Assembly: GCA_009833045.1 (NCBI GenBank)
Contig: WUUP01000009.1
Location: 140,262 to 204,261 of the forward strand
DNA length: 64,000 bases
Reading direction: 5' to 3'
Source of the DNA: Saprospirales bacterium GYS_P2D
GTDB lineage: Bacteria > Bacteroidota > Bacteroidia > Chitinophagales > Saprospiraceae
Below, in pieces: positions 36,550 through 47,300 of this stretch (position 1 is its first letter; each line of letters opens with the position of its first letter). The position numbers and the translations under genes were made by a program. The notes under the pieces were generated by a model. It had not been told where the DNA came from and made no database searches. It was given only the letters and a program-made list of their open reading frames with translations.

Positions 36550-36804
36550 GATACGACTGCCTACTTTTTACTTAGTTCGCTTGACGCAAATAAGCTTTAT
36601 GATGGCAAGATAAAAAGAAATAGAAATATATGCGTAATATTTACACTTATATGGATAAATTAGGTAATTTGGAGTATGACACTGCTAAATAAGTGTAGAT
36701 TCTAAAAGTAAAACAGAATATTCTCAATAGCCTTAAGTGACTTTCATCAGTCTTTCACGTCATTAATTATAACACCCCCAACTCATACATTCAAACAGCA
36801 GTCT

Positions 36805-37161
36805 ATGGGCAGGTATGTCAAATACAAGGATAGCAAGGGTCTCTATCGATTTCGATTAGAATGTGACGAAGGCAAAGAACTATTTGTGAGCAAAGGATTC
36901 AGCACAAAAGATATACTGAATAAGTCTCTTAAGAGCTCAAGACTATGCTGGCGAAGGACAAACAGTTTCGTCAAAAAAACATCACCAGACAAAAGATTTT
37001 TCTTTGCTCTGAGATGTCAAAATGGTATCACAATTGGCGCCAGTCCATTATATGATACTCGAGAAGAAATGATGAAAACTCTTGAACTGACCTTAAAGCA
37101 TAGTTCAAGTCTTTACGAAATCATACCACATTTAGAAAGAGAAAACTTTAAAGCGCTCTAA
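36805..37161 (+). CDS. DUF1508-domain protein (YegP-like)
   Basis: A 118-residue protein without signal peptide. Two related blocks are visible: YVKYKDSKGLYRFRLECDEG followed by GKELFVSKGFSTKD, and RFFFALRCQNGITIGASPLY followed by DTREEMMKTLEL. This is the two-copy DUF1508 layout of the YegP family, with the first copy clearer. The cellular role is not well known. It stands alone, divergent from galK and convergent with the tRNA gene on the other strand. Confidence 0.75.
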   Translation: MGRYVKYKDSKGLYRFRLECDEGKELFVSKGFSTKDILNKSLKSSRLCWRRTNSFVKKTSPDKRFFFALRCQNGITIGASPLYDTREEMMKTLELTLKHSSSLYEIIPHLERENFKAL

Positions 37162-37236
37162 GATTCCCCTATATACATTGGTATGTAAAAAAAGCGCTGC
37201 TGATAAATATCAAATCTGTATTTGAAAAAGAAAATG

Positions 37237-37310
37237 TGGAGGATACAGGAATCGAACCTGCGACCTTTTGACTGCCAGTCAAACGCTCTAGCCAACTGAG
37301 CTAATCCCCC
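37237..37310 (-). tRNA. tRNA-Ala (anticodon GGC)
   Basis: 74 bases on the minus strand fold into a full cloverleaf: acceptor GGGGGAT paired with ATCCTCC, D-arm GCTC..GAGC, anticodon stem TTTGA/TCAAA with loop CTGGCAG, and T-arm with GGTTCGATTCC. The anticodon GGC reads GCC (Ala). The third acceptor pair is G-T, the G3:U70 identity element of tRNA-Ala. The 3' CCA is not encoded. Confidence 0.96.
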
Positions 37311-37327
37311 ATCAATAAAGAGCGAGG

Positions 37328-37358
37328 CGAAAATAATCAAATCCATCAAGTATACAAA
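37328..37358 (-). promoter_or_regulatory. Bacteroidota-type promoter of the tRNA-Ala gene
   Basis: On the minus strand TTTG, a 19-base spacer and TATTTTCG follow the Bacteroidota consensus TTTG-N19-TAnnTTTG with one mismatch. The -7 box ends 17 bases before the tRNA. Confidence 0.6.
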
Positions 37359-37442
37359 TCTAAAGTGCTGACGTATTTTTTACGCATAAAAATGTGCATT
37401 CGTTCTCGTATTTTGAGCATTCATCATACACAGACTACATCA

Positions 37443-40400
37443 ATGATCCACTTATCTCCTATCTTTCGTTTCATTTGCCTGGGCATATTAGTACTTCTCA
37501 TAGCTTGTGATGCTAAGCAAAGTCCTCATTATCCGATAATCAATAAAACTCTCAGTGCAGATATAGCTAATACACTTAGTGATCAAATTAGAAACGAAGT
37601 CAACGTTACATTAGACCCCGATCTCGAACTCAATCTATGGGCATCTGACTCACTGGTGACAGATCCTATTGCTATAAGCGTCGCTCCGGATGGTAGGATC
37701 TACTATACCAGTGCAGGTCGCCAGTCAAATTCAGAGTTTGACATCCGAGGGCACCATGACTGGATGGTGGCGTCTATTTCATTTCAGACGATCGAGGACC
37801 GGCAGGCATTCTTGAGAGAGACTTTTTCAGCAGACAGTGAGCAGTCTACCACGCATCTTAAGGATCTCAATGAGGATGGCGTCAGGGACTGGCGAGATCT
37901 GACCGTAGAGAAAGAACAAGTCTGGGTCGTAGGTGACAGCGACAAGGACGGAGTAGCCGAACAAGCTAATCTTTTTATTGAGGATTTTCATGAAGAAATC
38001 ACCGATGTAGCTAATGGTGTAGAGTATCATGATGGAAAAGTATATATATCCGTAGGTCCAGATCTGTGGAGCACTGTAGACCTTGACGGAGATGACATCG
38101 CTGATCAGACGACTTCCTTAGCCAGAGGATTTGCTGTGCACATAGGATTTGGCGGTCACGGAATGTCAGGAGTGACAGTGGGCCCTGATGGCCGGCTCTA
38201 CTGGGGTATTGGAGATATTGGTATGAACCTCGTCGATCAAGATGGTAAAAACTGGAAATATCCTAATCGTGGCGTCATCGTACGGTCTGAGATGGATGGT
38301 AGCGGATTCGAGGTTTTCTGTATGGGAGTCCGTAATACGCATGAATTCACCTTTGACAAATATGGCAATCTCATCACAGAGGATAATGATGGAGATCATA
38401 GTGGCGAAAGCGAACGACTGACCTATCTCATAGACGGCAGCGATACAGGATGGCGGATCAACTGGCAGTTTGGCAAATACACCGACCCAAAAAACAATGA
38501 CTACAAGGTCTGGATGGATGAAAAACTATATGTGCCTCATTGGGACGGACAGGCTGCCTACATACTCCCTCCGATCCAAAACTATGTGAATGGCCCTACA
38601 GGATTCGTTTATAATCCTGGGACTGCACTGAGTCCAGAGTGGTACGAGCATTTTTTCGTTGCAGAGTTCAGAGGCACCCCTTCTAATAGTCCTATCCATG
38701 CCTTCACCCTGAAGCCTGACGGAGCAGGCTTTGCTCTTGATGAGACTAAAGAAATAGTGAGCGGGCTATTACCTACAGGTATTGATTTTGGACCTGATGG
38801 AGCCTTATACTTTGGAGACTGGATACATGGCTGGGCGCCAAAGTCTGAAGGCCGTATCTGGAAAGTAGATGTAAAGGAAGGAACAAATAGTGCAATCCGC
38901 CAAGAAACTAAAAAACTTATCGAAACAGATTTCAGCAAGCTCGATATAGCTGATCTCACCACACATCTAGCTCATCAAGACATGAGAGTCAGACAGAAAG
39001 CACAGTTTGAGCTGGCTGATAGAACCAAAGAGGGATATGATGCACTACTAAAGACGGCACGATCATCCTCCGACCAGCTGGCTCGTATACACGGCCTTTG
39101 GGGCATGAGTCAGCATATGCGAGTAGGACTTGGCGACAAGGCGCACTTAGCAGAATTTCTAAATGATAGTGATGAGGAGATCATAGCTCAAGCTCTCAAG
39201 CTCATCGGAGATGTGCACTATGAAGGGCACGCCGATGAAATCACGGGGCTCGTCCTACATACTAATCCTCGCATCGCTATGTATGCGACCCAGGCCTTAG
39301 GTCGTAATCAACATGCCTCAGCAGTGCCGAATATCTTGAAGCTTGTAGACCAGACCAAAAATCAAGATATGTGGCTACGTATGGCTGCGATGGTAGCGCT
39401 GGGACGCATAGCCGATGAGCAGCAGCTCGTAGCTCAGGCTTCTGCTACGGAGGCCGTACAACTCGCAGCGGTGGTAGGCTTACGCCGAATGGAATCAGCT
39501 GGTGTAGCATTATTTCTCAAATCTAAATATGAATCGGTGGCTACAGAAGCAGCGAGAGCTATCAATGATGACTTCTCAATAGAAGGAGCCATGGGAGCAT
39601 TAGCTGCCATACTGACTACTACCTCATATACTAATGAAGCCTTGATCCGTAGAAGCATCAATGCTAACCTGCGGGTCGGAGAAAAGAAAAACATAGAGCA
39701 GCTCATCACGTATGCTGCAAACACTTCTGCACCAAGCGCCATGCGTGCTGAGGCCATCGCTACCCTCTCACACTGGCGTTCCCCATCGGTCTTTGACCGA
39801 GTAGACGGTAGATACAGAGGTGAGCGCACACTGGATGATGCCCCTCTCAGAGAGCTCTATCCAGAGACCGCATTAGCACTCATCAAAGAAAATAATGACG
39901 AGGTGCAGATAGCTGCAGCTAAATCCATAGGACTTATCGGTCTTGAGACATTGGGAGATGATTTATTTGCAGTCATGCGTACTGACGCCTCTGCTGATGT
40001 GAGAGTGACCGCTCTGCAGTCACTCTATGAAATCGGATATCCAAAACTGACTGAAGTCATGCAAATAGCCCAAAAAGATAAAAGCAATACCGTAAGATCT
40101 AAAGTGCTGGAGCTACTACCTCAGTCTGGACTACCAGAGTCGGAAATACTTGAGCTATTAGAAAAAATCTATGCGGAGGGAAGCACCGCTGAAAAGCAGG
40201 CTGCCTTGAGTTCTTATGCCAGCTACGAGACACCTGAGAGTGTGGCATTCTTGGCTAAGCTTATGGACCAGCTCGAAAGTGGCAATCTGAATAAATCTGT
40301 CCAGCTCGACGTGATGGAGGCTATCAAATCCCAAAACAACACTGAGCTCGTGGACCGTCTGACAGCATATGAATCCGCCAAAGATCAAAATGATCCACTG

Positions 40401-40853
40401 TCACTCTATAGCGAACTATTATACGGTGGTGATACTGATAAAGGTAGACGATTGTTTTATCGAAACTCGGCTGCTCAATGCATCAGATGTCATGCGGTGT
40501 TTGAGTATGGCGGCAATGCAGGTCCTGTCCTCGAAGGTGTCGGCGGTCGACTCAGTAGAGAGTCGCTATTGCTGGCTATGGTCGCTCCGAGCGCTGAGTT
40601 CTCTATGGGCTATGAGGTCGCTACTATCACTATGAAAGATGAGTCCTCTCATACTGGTATCATCACCGCTCGTGATCCATCGGAGATAGCCCTCAAAGTA
40701 GGCCAAGAGGATCTCATGACGCTATCAACTGCTGATATCGCAGATATCGAAAGTATACCGTCCAGTATGCCGGACATGACTAAGGTATTAGAGAAAGAGC
40801 AAATCAGAGATTTAGTAGCTTTCCTCCATTCCCTGCAGGATGAGGAGGGATAG
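37443..40853 (+). CDS. PVC-type lipoprotein: sugar-dehydrogenase-like propeller, HEAT repeats, C-terminal cytochrome c
   Basis: The ATG at 37443 gives 1136 residues starting with a lipoprotein signal (LLIACDAK); an earlier ATG at 37365 would add 26 unlike residues. Residues about 50-470 form a propeller of the membrane-bound dehydrogenase (PVC) type, with ISVAPDGRIYYTSAG, GVTVGPDGRLYWGIGDIG, LITEDNDGDHSGESERLTYL and GIDFGPDGALYFGDWIHG. Residues 500-980 are HEAT-like helical repeats. A single haem site, CIRCH, starts at C1013. Such proteins are common in Planctomycetota and present in Bacteroidota; they are thought to oxidise sugars or aldehydes in the periplasm, but the substrate is unknown. 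Confidence 0.85.
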   Translation: MIHLSPIFRFICLGILVLLIACDAKQSPHYPIINKTLSADIANTLSDQIRNEVNVTLDPDLELNLWASDSLVTDPIAISVAPDGRIYYTSAGRQSNSEFDIRGHHDWMVASISFQTIEDRQAFLRETFSADSEQSTTHLKDLNEDGVRDWRDLTVEKEQVWVVGDSDKDGVAEQANLFIEDFHEEITDVANGVEYHDGKVYISVGPDLWSTVDLDGDDIADQTTSLARGFAVHIGFGGHGMSGVTVGPDGRLYWGIGDIGMNLVDQDGKNWKYPNRGVIVRSEMDGSGFEVFCMGVRNTHEFTFDKYGNLITEDNDGDHSGESERLTYLIDGSDTGWRINWQFGKYTDPKNNDYKVWMDEKLYVPHWDGQAAYILPPIQNYVNGPTGFVYNPGTALSPEWYEHFFVAEFRGTPSNSPIHAFTLKPDGAGFALDETKEIVSGLLPTGIDFGPDGALYFGDWIHGWAPKSEGRIWKVDVKEGTNSAIRQETKKLIETDFSKLDIADLTTHLAHQDMRVRQKAQFELADRTKEGYDALLKTARSSSDQLARIHGLWGMSQHMRVGLGDKAHLAEFLNDSDEEIIAQALKLIGDVHYEGHADEITGLVLHTNPRIAMYATQALGRNQHASAVPNILKLVDQTKNQDMWLRMAAMVALGRIADEQQLVAQASATEAVQLAAVVGLRRMESAGVALFLKSKYESVATEAARAINDDFSIEGAMGALAAILTTTSYTNEALIRRSINANLRVGEKKNIEQLITYAANTSAPSAMRAEAIATLSHWRSPSVFDRVDGRYRGERTLDDAPLRELYPETALALIKENNDEVQIAAAKSIGLIGLETLGDDLFAVMRTDASADVRVTALQSLYEIGYPKLTEVMQIAQKDKSNTVRSKVLELLPQSGLPESEILELLEKIYAEGSTAEKQAALSSYASYETPESVAFLAKLMDQLESGNLNKSVQLDVMEAIKSQNNTELVDRLTAYESAKDQNDPLSLYSELLYGGDTDKGRRLFYRNSAAQCIRCHAVFEYGGNAGPVLEGVGGRLSRESLLLAMVAPSAEFSMGYEVATITMKDESSHTGIITARDPSEIALKVGQEDLMTLSTADIADIESIPSSMPDMTKVLEKEQIRDLVAFLHSLQDEEG

Positions 40854-40861
40854 GTGTATTT

Positions 40862-43318
40862 TTAATAAGGATCAACATCAATATCGACACGTACTCTTTT
40901 ATGCTCCTTGTGTAGGCTCATTTTATTTTTGATATCTGTGATGAGTGCTTTGATCTTTGACGCAGCTTGGCCCGTTTTTTCTACTTTGATATGGACCACT
41001 TGCTGATAGTACCCTCTCACTCTGATGATGATCGGGTCGACAGGAGCAGACACTCGTTTTCCTACTTGAGGTCGGAGAGATTTATAGAAAAAATCAGCAG
41101 CCGCCTTGGCTGTACGCAAATCTTTATGCTTAAACCAAATCGAGATCATGTGAAAAAAGGGCGGATAGACGTACTGCTCACGCTCATGTAGCTCCCGAGC
41201 ATAAAAGCGATCGTAGTCAGCAGCCACTACTTCAGATAGCACAGGATGAGCTGTCTGAAATGCTTGGATCAGCACCTTGCCCTGCTTAGATCGTCGTCCT
41301 GCACGACCACCTACCTGCATCAACAGCTGAAAGCTCCGCTCTGCCGCTCTATAATCTGGGAAAGACAATAGACTATCTGCATAAAGCACTCCGACCAATG
41401 CAATATTTTCGAAATCAAAGCCCTTAGTGATCATCTGGGTGCCCACGAGGATATCGATGCGTCCCATCTTATAGTCATCGAGTAGCTGTCGGGCATTCTT
41501 CTTAGAGCGAGTCGTATCATAGTCAAATCTCGCTACCCGAGCTTTCGGGATCAGCTGCTTCACCACATCTTCGATCTTCTCAGTACCTGCCCCGATGAGC
41601 TGTAGCTCATGACTCCCACAGCCTGGGCAGTTATCAGGTTTCTTAGTACGATGACCACAATAGTGGCATTTTAGCTCATTGAAGTGCTGATGATAGGTCA
41701 ACGACACATCACAGTTAGTACATTCGGCGGCCCAGCCACAGATGCGACACTTGAGTATGGGCGCATAGCCCCTCCTATTTTGAAATAATATGACCTGCTC
41801 ACCTCTGGCGACAGTCTCGGTAATCTCCTCGATCAGCTCTGCTGAAAAACCTTCTGTCACAAGCCCCTTCTTATAGGCCTCTTTCAGATTGACTATCCGT
41901 ATGTCTGGCAATACAGACATCCCATATCGCTCCATCATGGCTATATAGCGGTACTTCCCTTTACGAGTATTGAGCACCGACTCGAGAGATGGCGTAGCAC
42001 TACCGAGGATCACATTAGCATCATAATAGGTGGCTAACTTGACGGCACAGTCCCTTCCTTGATACTTCGGATTTGGATGTTCTTGTTTGTAAGAGTGATC
42101 GTGCTCTTCGTCTACAATGATGAGCTTCAGGTCATAAAAGGGTAAAAACAGTGACGACCTCGCCCCGATGAAGAGCTTATTCTTCATCATTGCAGCATTG
42201 TAGATTTCCACTCGCTGCGCATCATTAATCTGACTATGATATACATATAGCTGATCACCGATCTGACTACGCAGCCTCTCCACGATCTGAGTAGTAAGAG
42301 CGATCTCTGGGAGCATGTATAGCACCTGACCACCCTGTCTGAGGACCTCATTGATGAGCTCTATATACACTCGAGTCTTACCACTCCCAGTGACACCGTG
42401 GAGTAGTACGACCTTCCCTTCTTCAAAAGTCTCTTTTATCTCCTGATGCACCTCAGCCTGTCTCGGTGAGAGAGGATCCAGCGGATACTCGGTGTCATCC
42501 CCATCGAGATCTATACGACTGACGCTCCGATCATAGAGGGACCATATCCCTTTTTTTGCTACTGCATTAATCGTCCCAGAGTCCACATCCGCCATATCTT
42601 GTACGGCTTTCTTGGGTACATGTTTTACTTTTCTTGAGAGTGAAAAATATGACAATACAGCCCTCGCCTGCTTATCACTACGAGCAGTGAGCGCCATAGC
42701 CGCCTCTACCCCATTCGCATACTCTCCAGCGATTTTGACGAACTTCTCAGTCTTCTCTTTATACTTTACTTGAAGCTCCTCTTGAATATTGATGACTCGT
42801 TTTTTCAGGAGGCTTTTGATGATCGGATATACCGTCTTCTTATTGAGGATATCTTGGATCTCAAGGATACTGAGCTCATGCTGTATCGTGAGTGCTTCAG
42901 ATATCAGATATTCATCATCAGACAGCTCTATTTCATCGAGAGCTACATCTGCATTCAGCATGAGTTTGGACTCAGAGCTAAGCTTTAGACCACTGGGCAG
43001 AGCGACATTCATGACAGCCCCTGGATGCGCACAGTAGTAATCGCTCATCCACTTCCAAAAGTCCAGTTGTATCGACGTTACTATAGGACTTTCGTCCAAT
43101 AAGGCTATGATATGTCGAGTCTTGACCACGGGCACTTCTCGATGCACTCGAGTCACTATAGCGCTGTAGAGCTTATTGCGCAGAGGCACCTCAACTCGGA
43201 TTCCTACTTTGACCTGATCATGGTATTCAATGGGCACGCTGTAGGTATAGGCTTTTGGTATCGCCAGCGGCAATAGCACATCGACATATACAGACTCTGA
43301 TCCATTAGTAAAACTCAT
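40862..43318 (-). CDS. priA: Primosomal replication protein N' (PriA helicase)
   Basis: An 818-residue PriA. The N-terminal DNA-binding domain (YVDVLLPLAIPKAYTYSVP) is followed by the helicase core: Walker A in LLHGVTGSGKTRVYIEL, the DEEHDH box, GSATPSLE, the zinc domain with CRICGWAAECTNCDVS and CHYCGHRTKKPDNCPGCGS (eight cysteines), then QMITKGFDF and QVGGRAGR. It reloads the replicative helicase at stalled forks. Its stop lies 8 bases from the convergent PVC-type gene. The histone-deacetylase-family gene lies 48 bases upstream on the same strand, so one transcript is possible. Confidence 0.96.
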   Translation of the reverse strand: MSFTNGSESVYVDVLLPLAIPKAYTYSVPIEYHDQVKVGIRVEVPLRNKLYSAIVTRVHREVPVVKTRHIIALLDESPIVTSIQLDFWKWMSDYYCAHPGAVMNVALPSGLKLSSESKLMLNADVALDEIELSDDEYLISEALTIQHELSILEIQDILNKKTVYPIIKSLLKKRVINIQEELQVKYKEKTEKFVKIAGEYANGVEAAMALTARSDKQARAVLSYFSLSRKVKHVPKKAVQDMADVDSGTINAVAKKGIWSLYDRSVSRIDLDGDDTEYPLDPLSPRQAEVHQEIKETFEEGKVVLLHGVTGSGKTRVYIELINEVLRQGGQVLYMLPEIALTTQIVERLRSQIGDQLYVYHSQINDAQRVEIYNAAMMKNKLFIGARSSLFLPFYDLKLIIVDEEHDHSYKQEHPNPKYQGRDCAVKLATYYDANVILGSATPSLESVLNTRKGKYRYIAMMERYGMSVLPDIRIVNLKEAYKKGLVTEGFSAELIEEITETVARGEQVILFQNRRGYAPILKCRICGWAAECTNCDVSLTYHQHFNELKCHYCGHRTKKPDNCPGCGSHELQLIGAGTEKIEDVVKQLIPKARVARFDYDTTRSKKNARQLLDDYKMGRIDILVGTQMITKGFDFENIALVGVLYADSLLSFPDYRAAERSFQLLMQVGGRAGRRSKQGKVLIQAFQTAHPVLSEVVAADYDRFYARELHEREQYVYPPFFHMISIWFKHKDLRTAKAAADFFYKSLRPQVGKRVSAPVDPIIIRVRGYYQQVVHIKVEKTGQAASKIKALITDIKNKMSLHKEHKRVRVDIDVDPY

Positions 43319-43366
43319 AAGAAGAATACAAAGAAGAGGTAATTTTTTTACTTATGATTGATTGAC

Positions 43367-44269
43367 TCAGGCATAAATCTCATGAGCTACCCTGAAAGTA
43401 TTAGCATGTGCCTCTACTATATCAGCTATCCTATGCGAATATCCTCCGCCCATGCTCACAGCGACTGGGATCTGTCGCTGATGACATGCGCTGAGTACCA
43501 TCTCATCCCTCTGTCTACAGCCCGCTCTGCTCAAAGCGAGTCTACCCAACTTATCAGTGGCCAGGACATCCACTCCGGACAAATAGAAAACAATATCAGG
43601 CGTCACCTGATCAATCAAGAGCTCTAAATGATCCGATAATTTCGAAAGATATATCAGATCATCAGTTTGATCCGGCAGGCCAATATCCAGGTCAGACTGC
43701 ATTTTGCGCAGAGGGTAATTTCGCTCTCCGTGCATAGAGAAGGTATATACCCTCAGATCATTCTCAAATATCTTAGCGGTGCCATTGCCTTGATGGACAT
43801 CCAGATCGATGATTAAGATTTGCTTTGCCAGTTTTTGAGACAGTAGATAGTTAGCCGCTATGGCGAAATCATTAAACACGCAAAAGCCCTCTCCTCGATC
43901 TGCAAAGGAATGATGAGTGCCCCCAGCTACATTGAGCGCTACTCCATGCTCGATGGCGTAAAGTGCACAATCGATAGTCCCCTGAGCAATACACTTCCCT
44001 CTGTCTATCAATGCTTTAGACACTGGAAAGCCTATATCTCTGACCTCCCTACGGGTCAGATCGAGCCTATGCAGCTTAGCTAAATACTCGGGTGTATGCG
44101 TCAGCAGGAGCGTCTCATCACTCACTGATTGAGGATGAAAAAAGCTCGCCTCGGAGACAGTCCCCTCATGAAGTAACTGCTCAGCGATCAGTTCATATTT
44201 CACCATCGGAAACCGGTGCCCTGGCGGCAAACTATAAATGTATATCGGAGAAAAGGCGACTCGAATCAT
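43367..44269 (-). CDS. Histone deacetylase/acetoin-utilisation-family amidohydrolase
   Basis: A 300-residue zinc hydrolase of the arginase-deacetylase fold. Active-site motifs are all present: VAGGTHHSFADRG with the His pair, FCVFNDFAIAA, the zinc ligands in IDLDVHQGNGTA, the second Asp ligand region SGVDVLATDKLGRLALS, and the late Tyr in SMGGGYSHR. Bacterial members remove acetyl or other acyl groups from polyamines or proteins; the substrate here is unknown. It lies upstream of priA on the same strand and downstream of the terminator of the giant adhesin gene, so it probably has its own promoter in the short gap at 44270-44328. Confidence 0.88.
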   Translation of the reverse strand: MIRVAFSPIYIYSLPPGHRFPMVKYELIAEQLLHEGTVSEASFFHPQSVSDETLLLTHTPEYLAKLHRLDLTRREVRDIGFPVSKALIDRGKCIAQGTIDCALYAIEHGVALNVAGGTHHSFADRGEGFCVFNDFAIAANYLLSQKLAKQILIIDLDVHQGNGTAKIFENDLRVYTFSMHGERNYPLRKMQSDLDIGLPDQTDDLIYLSKLSDHLELLIDQVTPDIVFYLSGVDVLATDKLGRLALSRAGCRQRDEMVLSACHQRQIPVAVSMGGGYSHRIADIVEAHANTFRVAHEIYA

Positions 44270-44328
44270 CAGAGAAAAACAACTTCATAAAATGAAATTA
44301 GTTTACAGGACAGGTCGCCGCCTACCAC

Positions 44329-44359
44329 AAAAAAAGGCCAGCATTGCTGCCGACCTTTG
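44329..44359 (-). terminator. Rho-independent terminator after the giant adhesin gene
   Basis: On the minus strand GGCAGC-AAT-GCTGGCC forms a hairpin with one bulged base, flanked by AAAGG upstream and seven T residues after it. It begins 26 bases after the stop of the adhesin gene. Confidence 0.75.
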
Positions 44360-44384
44360 CTCATTCACTCTTTGTATTCTATCA

Positions 44385-47300
44385 TTATCTGATGACAGTA
44401 ACGTCACCTTTTATTGTCTTCTTTCCACCAAACTCATTGTATACAGTGACACAGTATACATATACTCCGGTAGCCGATGTCCTATTGTTAAACATGCCTG
44501 ACCATCCATGAAGCTTACTATTGAGAGGTACATCTACCTCTTCAAATACTTTATTACCCCATCTATCAAAGATCTGCATGTCGTAAGTACCATTTTGAGA
44601 AGTATTTCCTTGTGGGTAGAATTTACCATTTCCATTAAGGCTGCTTAGATCTATGATATTCGGCATGTAAATATTTCCGATACCATTCGCTGATAAAGCG
44701 ATACCTGTAGAGGCGACACATCCATTAGCATCATATACTGTCACATTGAATGTGGCATCATCCTCAATAGTCACCATCGGATTGATACAGTCATAGCATG
44801 AGAGTCCCTCTGTATCCTCCCAGATCACTCTATCGATCTCACCATCATACTCGAGGCTGAGGTCATACTCACCTAAAGGATTGATCGTGATGGCATCAAT
44901 AGCTACATCCAGCTCTCTATCTTCTTCGATCGTCACTTGCACCTCATCCGTACAGCCATTATCATTCACTGCGATGAACGTGTAAAGTCCCGTCGCCAAG
45001 TCTTCTACTGTATACGGGAGAGATGTAATCTCTACCACCTGCCCATTAGCTGAAAAGCTAAAAGGTGGTGTGGCCCCTGTCACATTCGTAATAGTGAATG
45101 TGCCATTAGCCACACCTTCGCATGATCCAATAACTTCTCCTATCTCTATGCTGAATTCTTCAAATTCAACTTCTATCTCTTCTGATGCAGTACAGCCATT
45201 AGCACCTACGACAGTCGCCGTATATACTCCAGGCTCGTACACTATGGGAGAAGCATCCGTCTCTGAAAATCCTGCAGGCCCAGTCCATTCTACGAGCTGA
45301 CCTGCTGTCTGTATATTTAATGTAGCACCAGCACTCTGACAAGAGACTCCTCCCGTCTGAGACAGCGTAATCGCTGGCGCATCTATATTTTCTGTTATTT
45401 CTACTTGCTGAGTAGCGATACATCCATTAGCACCCACTACCTCAACCTCATAGGTACCCGCTGTGGACACCATAGGCTGCATATCAGTCGAGCTGAATCC
45501 TGCGGGTCCTGTCCATTCTACAACTGTACCATTAGTACTGATACCAAGCTGTAGCTCATCGGTTGTACAGCTCAATGCTCCGCCGGTGAGTACCACATCT
45601 GGCGTAGTGATATCTTCTACTACCTCTATACTACTGTATCCGAGACATCCGTCCGCATTTCGCAGGGTCACCGTATATGAGCCTGGGATACCAACTGTGG
45701 GTGTCGCTGATGCTATTACGCTACCATCAGGCGCCGTCCACTCTACTATCTCATCGACTGTAGTGGCACTGATCGTCGCAGATGTCACATCACATGTGAG
45801 CACATTGCTCACGGATAGATCCGCAGATGGCAGATCCGATCCACCTGAGACCATAGACGTAGCTGTACCGATACAGCCATTAGCACCTACGACTTCGATG
45901 GTATATTCTCCAGGCACTTGGACCTGTGGATTTTGATCTGTAGACTCGTATCCTTCTGGCCCGAGCCATCTGAGGAATGTAGCTCCTGAACTAAATGATA
46001 ATGAAGCCTGTGCATTATTGTCACACTCCAGCTGGGCATCCGTAGTAGTCACTGTCGGCAGTGCAAAGTCTTCATCGACCATCACTTGAGCAGTGGCCGT
46101 ACAGCCATTAGCTCCAGTCACAGTGACCTCGTACATGCCGCCTGCGCTCACAGTAGGAGCCTCATCCTGAGAAGTAAATCCAGCTGGACCCGTCCATGTA
46201 TATGATACGCCATCAGTAGTGATAGTGAGAGTAACATCAGGATTATTACAGTCTATTAATTTATCTTCTGAGATGATGATCGGCAATGTACTATTCATAG
46301 TGATATCAATCGTCTCTGTATTTTCACATCCATTGTCACTTCGTACGGTGACAGTATAAGCACCATCGACAGTAGCCTGAGCTACGGCATCTGATGAAGT
46401 ATAACCTCCAGGGCCAGTCCAACCTACCACTGTAGCACTCGTCTGAGCTGATAGAGATAGCGATGTCACTCCACACGACAGCTCAGTGCCATTAGCGCTT
46501 AAGTCGATAGATGGTAATTCTGTATTAGCAGTCACTGTCAAAGTAGCTGTAGCTTCACATCCATTAGCTCCCATCACAGTCACCATATATTCTCCTGGCT
46601 CACTGATCTCTGGTGACACCTCTGTCGTAGAGTAATCGTCAGGTCCGCTCCAGCCGACGATAGTCGCTGAGGTCGTAGCAGATAATAATGCCGAAGGTGT
46701 ACTACAGTCAAGATCTATATTATTAGTTGTAACTGTCGGCAATTCATTATCCTGAGTAATCGTGAGCGACGCTGTCGCAGTACAGCCATTGACACCCTGG
46801 ACAGTAGCTGTATAGTCTCCGGGGATAGAAATCATCGGAGACTCGTCAAAAGAAGTGAAACCATCGGGGCCTTGCCACATGACGACTGCATCATCTGTCT
46901 GCGCTGTGAGTAATATCTGATTATTATTAGCACAGTTCAGCTCAGCATCTTCTACATTGACTACAGGCTCAGCGACATTTTCTACCACCATCGCATCTGC
47001 TGTCGATGTACATCCATTAGCATAGGATGCAGTCACTGTATATGTACCAGCTTCTGATACTTCAGGATTGATCTCAGTCGAGCTGAATCCATTAGGGCCT
47101 GTCCAACTGACTGAAGTTGCATTAGTCGTCGTACTAAGCGTGAGGCGCATATCATTGTTACAGTTGAGCTCACCACCCACAGTAGATACAGTCGGAGTAT
47201 CGAAATCCTCCGTGATAGTAAGCGTAGCTGTAGCTGTACAGCCGTTAGCTCCCATTACCTCTACCATATACTCACCTGCTGCACTCACCATCGGTGCTGC

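Noticed and set aside
36640..36700. GGATAAATTAGGTAATTT upstream of galK as a further operator copy
   Set aside because: It is on the opposite strand relative to galK, lacks the AGTG part and the spacing of the other sites.
37237..37310. tRNA-Ala as an attachment site of an integrated element
   Set aside because: No integrase gene and no second partial copy of the tRNA end was seen in the window.
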